Of a stretch of 64,000 nucleotides of DNA, positions 10,101 through 17,555 are shown piece after piece. The stretch spans positions 1-64,000 of the forward strand of contig NZ_MJAJ01000041.1 of the NCBI RefSeq assembly GCF_001746365.1, given 5' to 3'. The DNA comes from Streptomyces sp. LUP30. GTDB taxonomy: Bacteria; Actinomycetota; Actinomycetes; Streptomycetales; Streptomycetaceae. The position numbers were made by a program, and so were the translations under genes. The stretch's first letter is position 1. Each line of letters opens with the position of its first letter. The notes beneath the pieces were generated by a model. That model saw nothing but the letters and a program-made list of their open reading frames with translations, ran no database searches and was not told the DNA's origin.

Positions 10101-10385
10101 CTGTCCGTCCTGGTACTTGGTGTTGGTGGTCTTGAGCCCCATCCCCTCGATGAGGTTGTTCGTCGGCACGTCCGGTCCGTACAGGCCGTACAGCGCACCG
10201 GAGGCGCCGCCGCGGAAAGCCCCGGTGCTGTTGCCCAGGTCGACGGTGAGGGTGGGGGTGGCGGCGGAGGCCGACGGTGCCGACAGGACGGTGACACCGG
10301 CTACGACGGTCAGCGGGAGGAGTGTGCTGGTGACGCCGCGGAGAAGACGTCGGGTGACCGAGCGTCTTTGCCCGATTCGTGCCAT
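7191..10385 (-). CDS. Secreted multidomain clan-A glycoside hydrolase with CBM and ricin-type modules
   Basis: A 1064-aa exported protein. The signal peptide ends about ASA-AT (residue 41). Residues 45-445 look like a GH39-type (alpha/beta)8 barrel with beta-sandwich: likely acid/base Glu164 in FIPYNEPD and nucleophile Glu270 in VNLNEYAH. Three carbohydrate-binding modules of CBM6/CBM35 type follow at about 460-603, 612-730 and 740-905, each opening YEAE or YQAE. A ricin B-type lectin domain with three CLD/QxW-type repeats fills about 925-1064. It is the last gene of the LacI-controlled locus, so the products probably enter through the adjacent ABC importer. The polysaccharide is not readable; arabinosyl or xylosyl glycans are reasonable guesses only. 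Confidence 0.85.
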   Translation of the reverse strand: MARIGQRRSVTRRLLRGVTSTLLPLTVVAGVTVLSAPSASAATPTLTVDLGNSTGAFRGGASGALYGLYGPDVPTNNLIEGMGLKTTNTKYQDGQQHPGSDALEIAKPFADSGGGDILIYMTDVYRANYERASYAAYQATMKTQVEQAMASPYASHIVFIPYNEPDLNWFSGMNSNSTALAGFNSEWRQTYDFIKGIWPAARLAGPNTSSYSTSALNGFLTYCKANNCLPDVVTWHTLGSPAAVRSTVDAYRAVETAAGITSPITVNLNEYAHRYHLTDPGQMVQWIAGIEDEKVDGNLPYWNINGNLGDSAAAQNTPNAQWWLYNWYSSMKGGNTVKVTSTGAGAAYTLQGLASLDTARKQARVILAGGGTSGASSTVIKNIDPAVFGGTVHVSVFQDRYSGYLGAAATPTRLSDADVAVGSDGSITLPITLDAMSAYEVIVSPGGAGSGTASDSTWTGTYEAENATLSGSGYNINTEGTTGNVGKFATSGTKDVGGLRTGSSTVISFPVSVPTTGDYDLSVFGNSYAKAADVTGPTNVYARVDGGASTRIDIPVGFQWVVWGHADTTVHLTAGSHTITLATTGDNGAKTAGDAIIDKIDLRYKDAAVQGTTLYEAEQADLSDSGTATYTAQGQSGAGAVNLTSGKSATFWVYSARDGYADLTARYRNTGQADLTVNGKAVDDQTLSGATTGAWSTSADRVHLSGGINKVRVTGTSGTLALDDLAVTPFSATDAVTTGNVVTYQAENGTLTGTAAVDTTYSQADGGVVTGIGNGPANSLTLDVDAPSAGAYAMTMRYANAEELPSNHYNPDLYAEHADVSVNGGAATRVNFASTLHWNQFQDYTVPVTLAKGANAVKFTASQLFNWDGTTIGKVYSGGGTDIGQPMRSSSAPHLDQVSFAPTSLHIGAPSGFSSTAVAQHSGLCLEDPGRSTANGAQYQQNTCAGGQEQIFDFHAVTGTTDTYTVVNHSSGKCLDVSALSTADGAAVQQWTCLNGANQRFTLRAVTVLGNSHDYQLVAVHSGKCVDVSTVSTAPGALVHQWTCDAASALTTKKNQIWRLSGKD

Positions 10386-10470
10386 GTTCGTGCGTCCCTT
10401 CAGGGATGGGGCTGATTGCTGTTGCGCCGGCCCCCGTGCCGGACGTGTGGGTGAGGTGCCGCCCGCGGTT

Positions 10471-12249
10471 TCAGGCGACGGTGGCGTCGGACACGGCGTC
10501 CGCGCGGCGGTGGTGGTGGTCGCGGGCCAGCATCAGGTAGCTGCTGGCCGTCCACGTGTAGGCGCGGTCGCGCAGTCCCCGCCCCGTCAGGGCGTCGAAG
10601 TTCTCGGCGAAGCCGGACGTCTCGCACAGGGCGCGGAAGCGGGCGCTGATCTCGTCCGCGAGATGTGCGTGACCGGCACGGCGCAGGCCGTCCTCGATGA
10701 GGACCGTGGCGGGGGCCCAGATCGGTCCGCGCCAGTAGCCGTCGGGCTCGTAGTGAGGGGAGGAGGGGTGTTCGGTGGCCAGGCCGAAAGGGGTGAGGTG
10801 GGCGTCGATCCGTTCGGCCAGCCGGTCGCGGACCGGGTGGGGCAGACGGTCGCCGAGCACGATCGGCATCAGGTCGAGCAGGCTGGCGCTGGGGGTGCGG
10901 GCTCCGCCGAGGGCCGGGCGGCTCAGGAACCGCTCGCCGTCCCACAACTCGTCCAGTAGGGCGACCTGGAGGGCGTCGGCTGTCCCGGCGCGGCGGCGGG
11001 CGTCGTCCGGGAAGCCCAGTTCGGCGGCCAGCCGGGCCAGTTCCTCGAGCTGGAGGATCAGCACGGCGGCGAGGTCGGGGGTGACGGCCACCCTTGCCGG
11101 GTCGAAGGTGGTGGCGTTGTCCCAGCCGCTGTCGTTCCCGTGCTGGTAGTGGGGCAGGGACGCGCCGGGTGCGCGGCGGGCGGTGAGCCAGAAGTCCGTC
11201 CACCGTGCCAACCTGCCGTAGATCTCGACGAGATCCTTCCGGCTGAGGGGTTCCGGTAGCCGTCTGCGCAGGTGGGACAACGTCCAGCCGTGGATGGGCG
11301 GTTTGACGTAGTTGTACAGGACCTCGGAGTGGGTGACGGAGTCGGGCAGCGCTCCCGACTCGTCCTGGTGGTCGAAGGGCAGGGAGAACTGGTCCCAGGC
11401 GACGCCGGGGGAACCGGGGGCCAGCGCGAGGGCGTTGAAGCAGTGGTCCCAGCTCCAGACCTTGTCCATCCAGTGCTTGGACATCAGCACCGCGGGCCGG
11501 GTGACCAGGCCCGCCGGGCGGACCGTCGCCGACCACAGGACGTACGCGGCGAGTTCGGCGGCCGGTGTCTCGAACGAGCGCCACGGGGCGACCTCGTCGG
11601 CGAACTCGGCGAACGACCGACGCGCGGCCTCCACGACCTCGCCGAAGACCGCCGACGGGCGGTAGGGCTGTCGTGCACTGTCGAATTCCTCGACCGCGAC
11701 CTCCCACGCCCCGTCCGCCCCGGCGGCGGTGACCGTGAGACCGCGCTCACCGGCGCCCAGGGTCTGGGAACCGGTCACCTCGGCGACCGTGCCGGACAGC
11801 ACGGTGATCCGGTAGCGGCGGCCGGTCTCGTAGGAGCTGAACGTGTGGGCGTCGTCCACCGGGTCGCGGTAGAAGTAGGTTCCGCTGAAAGGCGTCAGGG
11901 CGTTCGCCGCCGCGGTCACGCGCAGGCCCAGCCCCGTGCCCTGCACGCGCACGGTGTCCGGCGACTCGTAGGCGAGGTCGATGCGGTCGTTCGCGGCGGT
12001 CCAGCTGAGCAGGGACGGCGTCGCGCGCACGGCGGTCTCCGCCCGCTCGCCCGTCGCCGCGTCGAGGGGGACGAGGCGCAGGACGGCGTGCATGCCGTTC
12101 TGGTGCGAGACGAGGTGGAGATCCTCGGCACGCGTCTTCTCCGCCAGCACGGGAGAGATGCCGAACCAGGATCCGTAGGTGCTGAAAGGGATGTCGTGGA
12201 CGGAGAAGTCCGGGCCAGGCGGGGCGGCGGTCATGGAGAAGGCACTCAT
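10471..12249 (-). CDS. MGH1-like (GH63/GH37-type) cytosolic glycosidase
   Basis: A 592-aa protein with an N-terminal beta-rich domain and an (alpha/alpha)6 barrel. It has clan-G signatures: the SWDHCFNA segment, GNDSGWDNATTF, and DGYWRGPIW near the C-terminus, as in mannosylglycerate hydrolase-like, trehalase and GH63 enzymes. There is no signal peptide, so it likely trims imported oligosaccharide inside the cell. It sits between the permease genes and the secreted glycosidase on the same strand. ATG 12249 is used; an ATG at 12234 is possible. The substrate is unknown. Confidence 0.85.
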   Translation of the reverse strand: MSAFSMTAAPPGPDFSVHDIPFSTYGSWFGISPVLAEKTRAEDLHLVSHQNGMHAVLRLVPLDAATGERAETAVRATPSLLSWTAANDRIDLAYESPDTVRVQGTGLGLRVTAAANALTPFSGTYFYRDPVDDAHTFSSYETGRRYRITVLSGTVAEVTGSQTLGAGERGLTVTAAGADGAWEVAVEEFDSARQPYRPSAVFGEVVEAARRSFAEFADEVAPWRSFETPAAELAAYVLWSATVRPAGLVTRPAVLMSKHWMDKVWSWDHCFNALALAPGSPGVAWDQFSLPFDHQDESGALPDSVTHSEVLYNYVKPPIHGWTLSHLRRRLPEPLSRKDLVEIYGRLARWTDFWLTARRAPGASLPHYQHGNDSGWDNATTFDPARVAVTPDLAAVLILQLEELARLAAELGFPDDARRRAGTADALQVALLDELWDGERFLSRPALGGARTPSASLLDLMPIVLGDRLPHPVRDRLAERIDAHLTPFGLATEHPSSPHYEPDGYWRGPIWAPATVLIEDGLRRAGHAHLADEISARFRALCETSGFAENFDALTGRGLRDRAYTWTASSYLMLARDHHHRRADAVSDATVA

Positions 12250-12343
12250 TTCTCGGGCGGGGTGGTCGACGGTCTGCCGGTCGGTGCGCGGGTGCTCGCG
12301 GGGCGGCTCGTGCGGAGCTCCGCCGCATGCGTGCGCTCCGGTG

Positions 12344-13186
12344 TCAGTCCTTCACGGCGCCGGCGGTCACGCCGGCCGCCACGTACCGCTGGGCCAGGAC
12401 GAGGATGACCGCGGCCGGCAGCGAGGCCACGACGGCGGTGGCCATGATGGCGTTCCACTGCTGGTTGTTGTTGCCGATGTAGTGGTAGATGCCGAGGGTG
12501 ATCGGCTCGTGGGCGCCGCCGTTGACGAGGGTGCTGGCGAAGACGAAGTCGGACCAGGACCACAGGAAGGCGAACAGGGACACCGTGACGACGGAGTTGC
12601 GGCTCATCGGCAGCACGATCGACCGGAAGGTCCGCCAGGTCCCGGCGCCGTCCATGGTCGCGGCCTGCAGCAGTTCGCCGGGGATCCCGGACATGAACGC
12701 GGTGAAGATCAGCACGGCGAAGGGGACCGCGAGGGTGGAGTCGGCGACGATCAGGCCGGGCACGGACTGGAGCAGGCCCAGGCTGAGGTAGATGGCGTAG
12801 AAGCCCATCGCCATGATGATGCCGGGGATCATCTGCGCGGCCAGCAGCACGAAGCCGAGGAGGCCGCCGCCGCGCGGACGGAGCTGCGCCAGGGCGTAAC
12901 CGGCGGGTGCGGACAGGGCGACGGTCAGCACGACGGTTCCCAGGGCGACGACGAGACTGGTGCCGAGGTAGGGCAACTGCACGTCGAGGACGGCGCGGTA
13001 GCCGGTCAGGGTGCCGTGGAGCGGCAACAGTCCGGGCGGACTCTTGCGCATGTCCTGGTCACGGGTGAACGACACGTTGATCATCCAGTAGACCGGGAAC
13101 AGCATGACCGCCGTCAGCAGGACGCCTGCGGCCGTCTTTCCCCACGTGCCGCGACGATGGTTCGGGACCGGGAGTGAAGTCGTCAT
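12344..13186 (-). CDS. Carbohydrate ABC transporter permease (MalG type)
   Basis: A 280-aa inner-membrane permease with six predicted helices and the EAA loop GELLQAATMDGAGTWRTFRSI that contacts the ATPase. The C-terminus AAGVTAGAVKD is typical of MalG-type subunits. ATG 13186 overlaps the stop of the upstream permease by four bases, so the two are translationally coupled. No ATPase gene is nearby; Streptomyces sugar importers of this class usually share the MsiK ATPase. Confidence 0.95.
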   Translation of the reverse strand: MTTSLPVPNHRRGTWGKTAAGVLLTAVMLFPVYWMINVSFTRDQDMRKSPPGLLPLHGTLTGYRAVLDVQLPYLGTSLVVALGTVVLTVALSAPAGYALAQLRPRGGGLLGFVLLAAQMIPGIIMAMGFYAIYLSLGLLQSVPGLIVADSTLAVPFAVLIFTAFMSGIPGELLQAATMDGAGTWRTFRSIVLPMSRNSVVTVSLFAFLWSWSDFVFASTLVNGGAHEPITLGIYHYIGNNNQQWNAIMATAVVASLPAAVILVLAQRYVAAGVTAGAVKD

Positions 13187-14166
13187 GACAGTGCCTGCTT
13201 TCGCTGGACCCGCAGGTACACCAGGCCGAAGGCCAGGGCGGCGACGACGAGCAGGTTGCCGACGGCCGCGCCGGGACCGAAGGCGGGCAGCAGATTGCCG
13301 AAGCCGAGCTGGTAGGACCAGGTGGCGAAGGTGGTGGAGGAGCTCGCCGGACCGCCCTTGGTCATGATCCAGATGATGTCGAAGACCTTGAGCGTGTAGA
13401 CCAGGCCCAGCAGCAGGGTGATCGCGGACACCGGGCGCAGGAGCGGGAAGGTGATGCTCCAGAAGCGCCGCCAGGAGCCGGCCCCGTCGAGGGCGGCTGC
13501 CTCGTACAGGCTGTCGGGGATGGACTGCAGGCCGCTGTGGAGAACGACCAGGTTGAACGGGACGCCGATCCAGATGTTGGCGATGATCACCGAGGTCAGC
13601 GACCAGTTGGGTGAGGTGAGCCAGTTCACCGGCCCGATGCCCACCGCGTGCAGGACGGAGTTGACGATGCCCGAGTCGCTGTTGAGCATCCACGACCAGG
13701 TGGAGGCCGACACGATGAGCGGCAGCAGCCAGGGCACCAGGAACAGGGCGCGCAGGGTGGCGGAGAGGCGGAAGTTCTGGTGGAAGAAGACCGCGAGGGC
13801 CAGGCCGAGGGCGTACTGGAAGAAGAGGCAGACGGCGGTGAACACCACGGTGTGCATCAGGGCCGGCCCGAACGTCGGGTCGTCGAAGACGGCCCGGTAG
13901 TTCTTCAGGCCCGTGAAGGGCGCGTTGCCCTGGACGAAGGAGCGGACGGTGTAGTTGCGCAGGCTGAGGTCGATGTTGCGGTAGAGGGGATAGGCGTAGA
14001 AGACGACGAGGTAGACGGTGACCGGGGCGAGGAACGCCCAGGCTGCCCACTGCGGGGAGGCCGGACGACGCCGTGTTCGCGCGGAGGCCGGGGGCGGGGC
14101 GGTGGTGGCCGCCCCGTTCCGGGCAGGCGCGGACCGGTGGTCCGGCCGCTGCTTCGTAGGGTTCAT
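13183..14166 (-). CDS. Carbohydrate ABC transporter permease (MalF type)
   Basis: A 327-aa permease. A disordered Pro/Arg/Ala-rich 40-residue N-terminus precedes six helices, beginning WAAWAFLAPVTVYLVVFYAYP. The EAA loop is PDSLYEAAALDGAGSWRRF. It forms the membrane pore with the coupled MalG-type partner and follows the binding-protein gene by 21 nt in the same operon. Confidence 0.95.
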   Translation of the reverse strand: MNPTKQRPDHRSAPARNGAATTAPPPASARTRRRPASPQWAAWAFLAPVTVYLVVFYAYPLYRNIDLSLRNYTVRSFVQGNAPFTGLKNYRAVFDDPTFGPALMHTVVFTAVCLFFQYALGLALAVFFHQNFRLSATLRALFLVPWLLPLIVSASTWSWMLNSDSGIVNSVLHAVGIGPVNWLTSPNWSLTSVIIANIWIGVPFNLVVLHSGLQSIPDSLYEAAALDGAGSWRRFWSITFPLLRPVSAITLLLGLVYTLKVFDIIWIMTKGGPASSSTTFATWSYQLGFGNLLPAFGPGAAVGNLLVVAALAFGLVYLRVQRKQALS

Positions 14167-14187
14167 CTGAGGACCGCGAATCCCTCG

Positions 14188-15432
14188 CTACTTGACTGCG
14201 GACTGGGCCTTTGCCAGCGCGTCCTTGGGTGAGTCGGCCCCGCTGAGGGCGGACTGGACGGCCTTCCACATCTGCTCGGAGATCTTGGGGTACTTGGTGC
14301 CGAGGTCGTCGCTGGTGCGGCCCTTGGCGGCCTTGACCGCCTCGACCCAGGGCTTCAGCGCGGCTTTCGCCGCGACCTGCTTGTTCTGGACGTCGGCGGT
14401 GGGGGCCACGTAGGAGAGGGCGGTGTCGGTGGCGTTGAGGTTCTCGGTACTGGTCAGGCAGGTCACCAGCTTCTGCGAGGTGGCGTAACGGCCGGTGTCG
14501 CCCTGGACGGGGAGAGTGACGAACTCGCCGCCGGTCGGGGCCGAGGCGTTGCCGCCCGCGGAGGCCGGGATGGGCAGGACGCCGTAGTCGAAGCCCGCCT
14601 TGTCGGCGTTGGCGAGCTGCCAGGTGCCGTTCTCGGCGAAGGCGTAGTCGCCGCTCGCGAACTCCTGCCAGCTGGTGGTCTGGGTGTTGTTGATGACCGA
14701 GTTCGGGGCGTACCCCTTCTTCAGCCAGTCGGTCCACAGCGCGAGCGCCGACTCGCCCTGGGAGGAGTCGAGTTCGGTGAGCTTCGCGCCCGATCCCCAG
14801 AACCAGGGCAGGAACTGGAAGCTGCCTTCCTCGGTGCCGATCGCGGAGAAGGTGATGCCCTTCTTGCCGGCGCTCTTGACCTTCTCCAGCGCCGCCGTCA
14901 GCGACTTCCAGTCCTTGACGGAGGCGACGTCGACGCCGGCGCCCTTCAGCACGGCCTTGTTGTAGTAGAGGGCGAGGGTGTTGGCGCCGATCGGCGTGCC
15001 GTACGTCTTACCGCCCGACTGTCCGGCCGCGAGCAGGTTGGGATCCACCGTGGAGGTGTCCAGCTTGTTGTCGGCGGTCGTGGTGAGCACGCCGGCCTCG
15101 GCCAGGGTGGACACCACCGGGTTGTCGACGATGAGCACGTCCGGCGCGTTGTCCTGCTGCGCGGCCAGCAGCGTCTTGTTCGTCAGGTCGCTGGTGTCGA
15201 ACGCGGTGCGCTTGACCTTCACCCCGGCCTTCGTGCCGCATGCGTCGAGCAGCTTCGCCCAGGCCGAGGTCTTGTCGAACTGGGGATACGGGTCCCAGAC
15301 GGTGTAGCTGCCGCTGCCGGCGCCCTTGGTGTCGGTGGTGCCCGAACCGGAGGAGCAGGCGGTGCCGACGACTGCGGTGACGGTCGACAGGGCTATCGCC
15401 GCGACGAGACGTCGCCGGGAGGATCTGTGCAT
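14188..15432 (-). CDS. Extracellular sugar-binding lipoprotein of ABC importer
   Basis: A 414-aa family-1 solute-binding protein. The lipobox TAVVGTAC marks lipid attachment at about Cys26, followed by a Ser/Gly/Thr linker. The mature part has the usual two-lobe motifs, e.g. APDVLIVDNPVV and YGTPIGANTLALYYNKAVL. It captures oligosaccharide for the two downstream permeases. ATG 15432 is chosen by the signal peptide. The ligand is presumably released by the secreted glycosidase of the same locus; this is inference from context. Confidence 0.95.
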   Translation of the reverse strand: MHRSSRRRLVAAIALSTVTAVVGTACSSGSGTTDTKGAGSGSYTVWDPYPQFDKTSAWAKLLDACGTKAGVKVKRTAFDTSDLTNKTLLAAQQDNAPDVLIVDNPVVSTLAEAGVLTTTADNKLDTSTVDPNLLAAGQSGGKTYGTPIGANTLALYYNKAVLKGAGVDVASVKDWKSLTAALEKVKSAGKKGITFSAIGTEEGSFQFLPWFWGSGAKLTELDSSQGESALALWTDWLKKGYAPNSVINNTQTTSWQEFASGDYAFAENGTWQLANADKAGFDYGVLPIPASAGGNASAPTGGEFVTLPVQGDTGRYATSQKLVTCLTSTENLNATDTALSYVAPTADVQNKQVAAKAALKPWVEAVKAAKGRTSDDLGTKYPKISEQMWKAVQSALSGADSPKDALAKAQSAVK

Positions 15433-15617
15433 TGCGGATTCCTTAGTTCTCGGGTTCCGGGTGCGGGTGTGCCGCGGGAGGGGTCGGGGAGGTGTGCGGG
15501 CACGCCGAACGGCCGAGGGTGAGCGGTTCGCGTGGCGCAACGGGAGAAGGGGAGAAGAGGGGGGCGGGGGGAAGCGGCCTGCGTCAGGAGCGCCGGCGGA
15601 TCGCGGAGCCCTGATTC

Positions 15618-16652
15618 TCAGGCTGCGGGTGTGCCGGCGGGTCCGGTGCCGGCGGGTCCGGTGCTGGCGCGCAGGGAGATGGGCGGTGCGAGGAGGTGGT
15701 GCCGGGGTGGGGCGTGGGGGTGGTCGAGCCGTTCGACGAGGAGGTCGACGGCCAGTCGGCCCATCTCCTCGGCGGGCACGTCCGCGGCGGTGAGCTGCGG
15801 GGTCACCGTCTCCGCCCACCGGCCGGCCACCACTCCGGTGACGGAGAAGTCGCGCGGCACATGACGGCCGGCGTGCGCGAGCCCCCGGTAGAGGCCGCCC
15901 AGGGCCGCCTCGTTCAGGGTGACCAGCGCCGTGGTGGCCGGGTCGTCGTGCAGGATCCGTTCCATGCAGGCCTGGCCGGAGGGGGCGTCGTCCCCGCAGC
16001 TGTACGTCCGCACGGTGAGCCCGCGCTCGGCCGCGGCCTTGGTGAAGCCGTCCAACCCGCGGTGCGCGGACTCGTACCCGGCCCGCAGGAGCTGTTCGGG
16101 CCGGTTGACGAAGGCGACTCGGCGGTGGCCGAGATCCGCCAGGTGGTGGACGCACGCCGCCGCCAGCGCGGTGTGGTCCAGGCCGACCCACCAGTCGCCG
16201 TCCGCGCTGGCGGTGCGGCCGATGGCCACGGAGGGAAAGTCCAGGGCGGCCAGGTGGTCGACGCGGTCGTCCTGGAGCCTGATCTCCATCAGGATCGCGC
16301 CGTCGACCCGCCGCTCGGCCAGCAGCCGCTGGAACGAACGGTCGCTGTCCACACCGCTCGGGGAGAGCAGCACGTCGTAGTCGTAGGCCGCCGCGGCCTC
16401 CACCACGCTGCCGATGAAGTCGAGCTGCATGCCGGTGTAGTGGTTCCCGGCCGGCGGGAACACCAGACCGATGGTGCTGGTCCGCCCGTTGGCCAGAGCC
16501 CGCGCGCTGGCGTTGGGACGGTAGCCCAGCTCGTCGATCACCTGCTGGATCCGCCGGCGGGTGTCGTCGGAGACGGGCCGCTTGCCGCTCAGGGCGTACG
16601 ACACGGTGCTCCGCGAGACACCGGCCCGCTTGGCGATCTCACCGATGTTCAC
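15618..16652 (-). CDS. LacI-family repressor of the carbohydrate locus
   Basis: A 344-aa LacI/GalR regulator. Its N-terminal HTH is IGEIAKRAGVSRSTVSYALSG and its hinge region is YRPNASARALANG, followed by a periplasmic-binding-protein-like sugar sensor. The last 15 residues are a Gly/Thr/Pro/Ala low-complexity tail. GTG 16652 follows GGGAGGAG. It is the first gene of a same-strand series (binding protein, permeases, two glycosidases). Two perfect CGAACCGGTTCG operators 45 bp apart lie just upstream, so it most likely represses itself and the locus. Confidence 0.93.
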   Translation of the reverse strand: MNIGEIAKRAGVSRSTVSYALSGKRPVSDDTRRRIQQVIDELGYRPNASARALANGRTSTIGLVFPPAGNHYTGMQLDFIGSVVEAAAAYDYDVLLSPSGVDSDRSFQRLLAERRVDGAILMEIRLQDDRVDHLAALDFPSVAIGRTASADGDWWVGLDHTALAAACVHHLADLGHRRVAFVNRPEQLLRAGYESAHRGLDGFTKAAAERGLTVRTYSCGDDAPSGQACMERILHDDPATTALVTLNEAALGGLYRGLAHAGRHVPRDFSVTGVVAGRWAETVTPQLTAADVPAEEMGRLAVDLLVERLDHPHAPPRHHLLAPPISLRASTGPAGTGPAGTPAA

Positions 16653-16675
16653 GCGGGCTCCTCCCGGTCGTTGTC

Positions 16676-16687
16676 CGAACCGGTTCG
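16676..16687. promoter_or_regulatory. LacI-type operator, proximal copy
   Basis: Perfect 12-bp palindrome CGAACCGGTTCG, 24 bp before the LacI start. The central CG dyad and length are typical of LacI-family sites. Confidence 0.75.
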
Positions 16688-16720
16688 AGGTTCCAAGAGG
16701 ATCTTGCAGCTACACCTCGT

Positions 16721-16732
16721 CGAACCGGTTCG
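16721..16732. promoter_or_regulatory. LacI-type operator, distal copy
   Basis: A second identical CGAACCGGTTCG palindrome, 45 bp from the first (about four helical turns), with the dyad CAAGAGGATCTTG (16694-16706) between them. The arrangement suits cooperative or looped repression. Confidence 0.75.
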
Positions 16733-17009
16733 CGTGAAGTGAAATTAGAAGCAACCCGGACAGGTGTCAACGCCTCGCACCGAATCTTTCGTAACGTCCG
16801 GGAAACGCCGGGGTGCGGTGGCGCGGGGCCGGACCGCCCGGGTCCGCACGTGGTCACCGGCGCCTGCGGCGTATGGCGACCTCGTCCGGCTAGGGCTTCT
16901 GCGATCGCCGTGGGAGATCCACCGGGTCTTCGTCGGGACCTCGGTGGGCGCGCCCGACGAGCCCTGCGTGCCCCACAGGGCGGAGGACTGCCGTCGACGG
17001 TGCGGGGCG
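16733..17009. other. Intergenic stretch, no gene seen
   Basis: Between the distal LacI operator and the DHFR remnant. Frames here read as Arg/Pro/Gly-rich non-protein on both strands. It may once have held the missing N-terminal half of the remnant, but I see no similarity left. Confidence 0.4.
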
Positions 17010-17310
17010 ATGCCCGACCGGCCTTCCGGCGGCCCGACCGAGGAGATCGAGCGATTGCGGGCCGAGCCGGGTGTGGGCCGCATCGCGGTCGACGGCGCGC
17101 GACACTCCCGCCGCCGTGGCGGCCGCGTCGGGCCAGATCGACGAGTACGCGTCGGGCCTGCTCGACGAGTACCGGGCCCGGGTCCACCCGGTGCCGGTCG
17201 GCGGCGGCTTTCCGTTCCCTCCCCGGCGCGAACACCGGGTGGATCCCGGACTCGTCGAGACCCGCACGTTCACTTCGAGAGTCGTCTGCCTCCGCTATCG
17301 CGTGGCGCGC
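17010..17310 (+). pseudogene. Degraded dihydrofolate reductase/RibD C-terminal domain remnant
   Basis: Two plus-strand frames together resemble the C-terminal half of Streptomyces dihydrofolate-reductase-family (RibD C-terminal) proteins. GPTEEIERLRAEPG reads from 17010; after a shift near 17095-17110, AAVAAASG, DEYRARVHPVPVGGG and VETRTFTSRVV continue to RYRVAR at about 17310. The N-terminal half is absent. A 24-bp tandem duplication (17125-17148 and 17149-17172, two mismatches) doubles the ASG-x-x-DEY segment. Frameshift, missing half and duplication together say it is dead. Family assignment is from memory of the conserved motifs. Confidence 0.65.
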
Positions 17311-17555
17311 CAGGTGCATCGATCACGAGCGTCGTCGACGGGGCCGATGACCCCCGGCGAGATCCGAAGAGCGGCCGTGGCCAGGCGACTCGTCCGCCGG
17401 GCCCCGGGAAGAACGGCCCGGGACGTTCCCGCCAGGCAGCGGAAAACGCCCCGCCGGCCCGCACACGACGCGCGCACCGCCCTCTGCGCCGCCGCCGGGC
17501 GCCGGCCGGGAGAGCGGGGCCGCGCCGGGCGGCCGTCCTGCGTGACCGGCTCGGG

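Noticed and set aside
7875..10415. 846-codon plus-strand open frame opposite the secreted glycosidase
   Set aside because: Composition is Gly/Val/Arg-rich with no domain; it is the antisense shadow of a real gene with strong codon bias.
15503..15535. Third LacI operator before the binding-protein gene
   Set aside because: Only separated half-sites (CGAAC and GGTTCG) with wrong spacing are present; too weak to call.
7191..16652. Natural-product gene cluster or genomic island call
   Set aside because: There are no integrase, transposase, synthase or carrier-protein genes; base composition matches the surroundings.
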